Translations under genes and position numbers: made by a program | From: Cinclus cinclus | Lineage: Eukaryota; Chordata; Aves; Passeriformes; Cinclidae | Reading direction: 5' to 3' | Assembly: GCF_963662255.1 (NCBI RefSeq) | Contig: NW_026912141.1 | Span: 72,001-136,000, forward strand | Length of the DNA stretch: 64,000 bases | Shown here: positions 62,056-64,000 of the stretch, piece after piece | Layout: each line of letters opens with the position of its first letter | Position numbering within the stretch: position 1 is the first letter of the stretch | Notes under the pieces: model-generated | The model's input: the letters and a program-made list of their open reading frames with translations, nothing else | What the model was told of the DNA's origin: nothing | The model's database searches: none

Positions 62056-63434
62056 TGGAAGAAGCAGCCTGTGGCCACGGGCAGAGCTGGTCAACAGCTG
62101 CGCCTAACTTTCCCAAGCTGCGAGAGCATTCTCAGCCGAGTTCTGCTTTGACAGAGCTATTGCTGAACTTTTGCAGTCCCGGAGGCTGCTGAAACCAAGG
62201 CTGTGTTCTGCCTCTTCATTCTTGCCTTCCTGTGCTCCAGCGAGAAGTGAAGCTCTGGCACGGCATTCAGCTTTGCCGCCTCTCTGCACGGAAAGCACTA
62301 GACAGAACTAGTGTGCTTCGTGCATGCTCTCTCCTCGCTTTTATGGTCACTGCTCTGCTTTTTGCTTGGCAGCGTTCCAAGGGTCCACGGCATACCTCTT
62401 GCACAGCGAGAGGTGGCCGGCGAGGAATACTTGCTGGCTTAAGTCGTTCCATGCTCAAGGCATTCATCAGAGCAGCACAATGCGGGAAAAGAGGGGGGAA
62501 CATTGCAGGACAAATTTCTATGCTGGATCATGATTGTCTGCGAGACAGCTCTCCGCAGCGCGAGTATTTGGCCAGGCTGAAATCAGCGCCACGGGAAGCC
62601 AATCTGACAAGCGGAGTGCAACGAGCGCGGCGATATGGGGCCACTTGGCAGGTGGCCGAAGAAAGACGGCTGCCCCGCGAATGTGGTGCCAGAAGGCAAG
62701 TTTCAGCAGGGCGTTCCGGGCGAGCTTAATGTGTAGCCGCAGTTGTTCTAGGCGAGATTGTAGCCGAGAAGCTTTCCGTCTCCATTCACGAGACAAGAAA
62801 AGCAGAAAGCAATGGTCTAGAGGGTTGAGAAGAAAAGTGCTCGTAGCGAGCTCGTTGCGGCAGAAGCGAAAGCCAGGAGCAGCGTGCTCGCTGCGAGAAG
62901 TAGACGGCGCTTCGCCTCCTTGGGAAGGAAATCGCGTCTGGGCACGAACGGCAGCCAGCGAAGCTTCAGAACAGCAGGCTGTTCTGCTCAGCGTACGAGC
63001 CTGAAGTGAGTGGCAAGGGCTAAGGGGACAGTTCCAAGGCATCTAGCTTTCCTGCTAGCAATGCCATTTCTACCCTGCTGTGGAAAACATTGTCCTTTGC
63101 CCTTCTGCTCCGAGAGGCAGAGAGCACCTCGGCAGACGCAGTGCAGAGGGAAAGGACACAGTATCCGAGGGAGCGTGGCGCCGCTTAGGCGGGCAAAGCA
63201 GAAAGGTGCCGCCCGGCACTGGCTTTGACTCCCTGAGCTTCCTTGCTAGGACAGCAGCTGCCGAAAGCTGGCAACTAGGCTGCCAGAGTGCAGAATGTAG
63301 GCGGTCTGGCACGCCTGCTTGCCGAAAGCCAGGATCAGCGAGACAGCGTGCTAGGCTCTGTTTCACAGCACCTTGGAGAACACGCCCTTGAAGAATGCCG
63401 TCTCTGTTCCGCAAAAGCTCTGCCACAGTGAAGG
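62056..63434 (+). repeat. Unit 46, type TGATACGT
   Basis: First member of the third terminal dimer; same type as units 42 and 44. Confidence 0.96.
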
Positions 63435-64000
63435 TGGAAGAAGCAGCCTGTGGCCACGGGCAGAGCTGGTCAACAGCTGCGCCTAACTTTCCCAAGCTGC
63501 GAGAGCATTCTCAGCCGAGTTCTGCTTTGACAGAGCTATTGCTGAACTTTTGCAGTCCCGGAGGCTGCTGAAACCAAGGCTGTGTTCTGCCTCTTCATTC
63601 TTGCCTTCCTGTGCTCCAGCGAGAAGTGAAGCTCTGGCACGGCATTCAGCTTTGCCGCCTCTCTGCACGGAAAGCACTAGACAGAACTAGTGTGCTTCGT
63701 GCATGCTCTCTCCTCGCTTTTATGGTCACTGCTCTGCTTTTTGCTTGGCAGCGTTCCAAGGCTCCACGGCATACCTCTTGCACAGCGAGAGGTGGCCGGC
63801 GAGGAATACTTGCTGGCTTAAGTCGTTCCATGCTCAAGGCATTCATCAGAGCAACACCATGCGGGAAAAGAGGGGGGAACATTGCAGGACAAATTTCTAT
63901 GCTGGATCATGATTGTCTGCGAGACAGCTCTCCGCAGCGCGAGTATTTGGCCAGGCTGAAATCAGCGCCACGGGAAGCCAATCTGACAAGCGGAGTGCAA
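63435..64000 (+). repeat. Unit 47, partial (phases 1-566), type TCA
   Basis: Truncated by the window edge, not by a biological break. Has C328, continuing the G/C alternation of units 42-46. Two private changes only four bases apart, A420 and C424 (63854, 63858). Confidence 0.96.

Larger units (their letters stand above)
1..64000 (+). repeat. 1379-bp tandem satellite array, 46.4 copies
   Basis: The sequence repeats head to tail with an exact 1379-bp period from the first to the last base. Landmarks such as the run of six G near phase 427 and the cag-gctgttctg dyad near phase 920 recur at every multiple of 1379 without slippage across 46 intervals. Copies typically differ by fewer than 15 substitutions (about 1% or less), and no indel was seen. 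Both ends run off the window, so the array is longer than 64 kb. The strand is arbitrary. No known satellite family is recognised. High identity combined with shared, patchy variants is what unequal crossover and gene conversion produce. Function is unknown; centromeric, heterochromatic or CTCF-type macrosatellite roles are guesses. No gene, RNA gene or mobile element interrupts it. Confidence 0.99.

Noticed and set aside
1..64000. CRISPR array or bacterial plasmid concatemer
   Set aside because: The unit is far too long and has no repeat-spacer structure. There are no replication, partition or resistance genes. Diverse linked variants argue against copies of one circle.
1..64000. Assembly artefact from one repeated read segment
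   Set aside because: Units differ by ordered, linked substitutions and include chimeras and higher-order patterns, as expected for real DNA. Collapse or expansion of copy number still cannot be excluded without reads.
1..64000. Transposon or retroelement insertion within the array
   Set aside because: The period never breaks, and there are no terminal repeats, poly(A) tails, target duplications or reverse transcriptase/transposase-like translations.

Overview
The whole window is one uninterrupted head-to-tail tandem array. The unit is 1379 bp. It occurs 46 complete times (1-63434), followed by a 566-bp partial copy (63435-64000). Every copy is in the same orientation and I found no insertion or deletion between copies. 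No single-copy flank, transposon, RNA gene, CRISPR array or believable protein gene is present, and neither end of the array is in view. The phase of the unit is arbitrary: I count phase 1 from window position 1, so unit k starts at 1+1379(k-1).

The array is best described as a eukaryotic satellite or macrosatellite of centromeric, pericentromeric, subtelomeric or sex-chromosome type. I do not recognise the family and cannot name the organism. By hand count unit 1 is about 57% GC, with about 79 CpG and an observed/expected CpG ratio of about 0.7. Comparing copies by eye I found 39 variable phases, of which 16 are transitions and 23 transversions, and only four are CpG<->TpG changes. That pattern does not look like a heavily methylated vertebrate satellite. 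A bird or reptile microchromosome or W satellite, an invertebrate, or a protist all remain possible.

The real information lies in the single-base variants, which show how the array evolved. Each unit is typed below by eight bases at phases 122/328/525/688/753/934/1345/1352 plus extra markers. Units 1-6 are mixed. Units 7-12 carry a three-unit pattern. Units 13-15 and 24-25 share a rare haplotype block, with unit 14 a visible crossover chimera. Units 16-18 carry a rare cluster also seen in unit 2. Units 19-21 share a right-half haplotype on three different left halves. Units 22-32 are mixed. Units 33-37 and 42-47 alternate two types, which is a dimeric higher-order repeat of 2758 bp. T at phase 934 occurs only in odd-numbered units.

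Inside each unit there are about a dozen short dyad symmetries (best: phases 912-931, 9-bp arms), ten CGAGA pentamers on the + strand and none on the - strand, a diverged 17-bp internal repeat 456 bp apart, and a fair 3' splice-site-like tract followed 633 bp later by a GTGAGT donor-like site. Open reading frames recur on both strands only because the DNA recurs. Their variants are mostly amino-acid changing and one copy carries a stop, so I annotate none as a gene.
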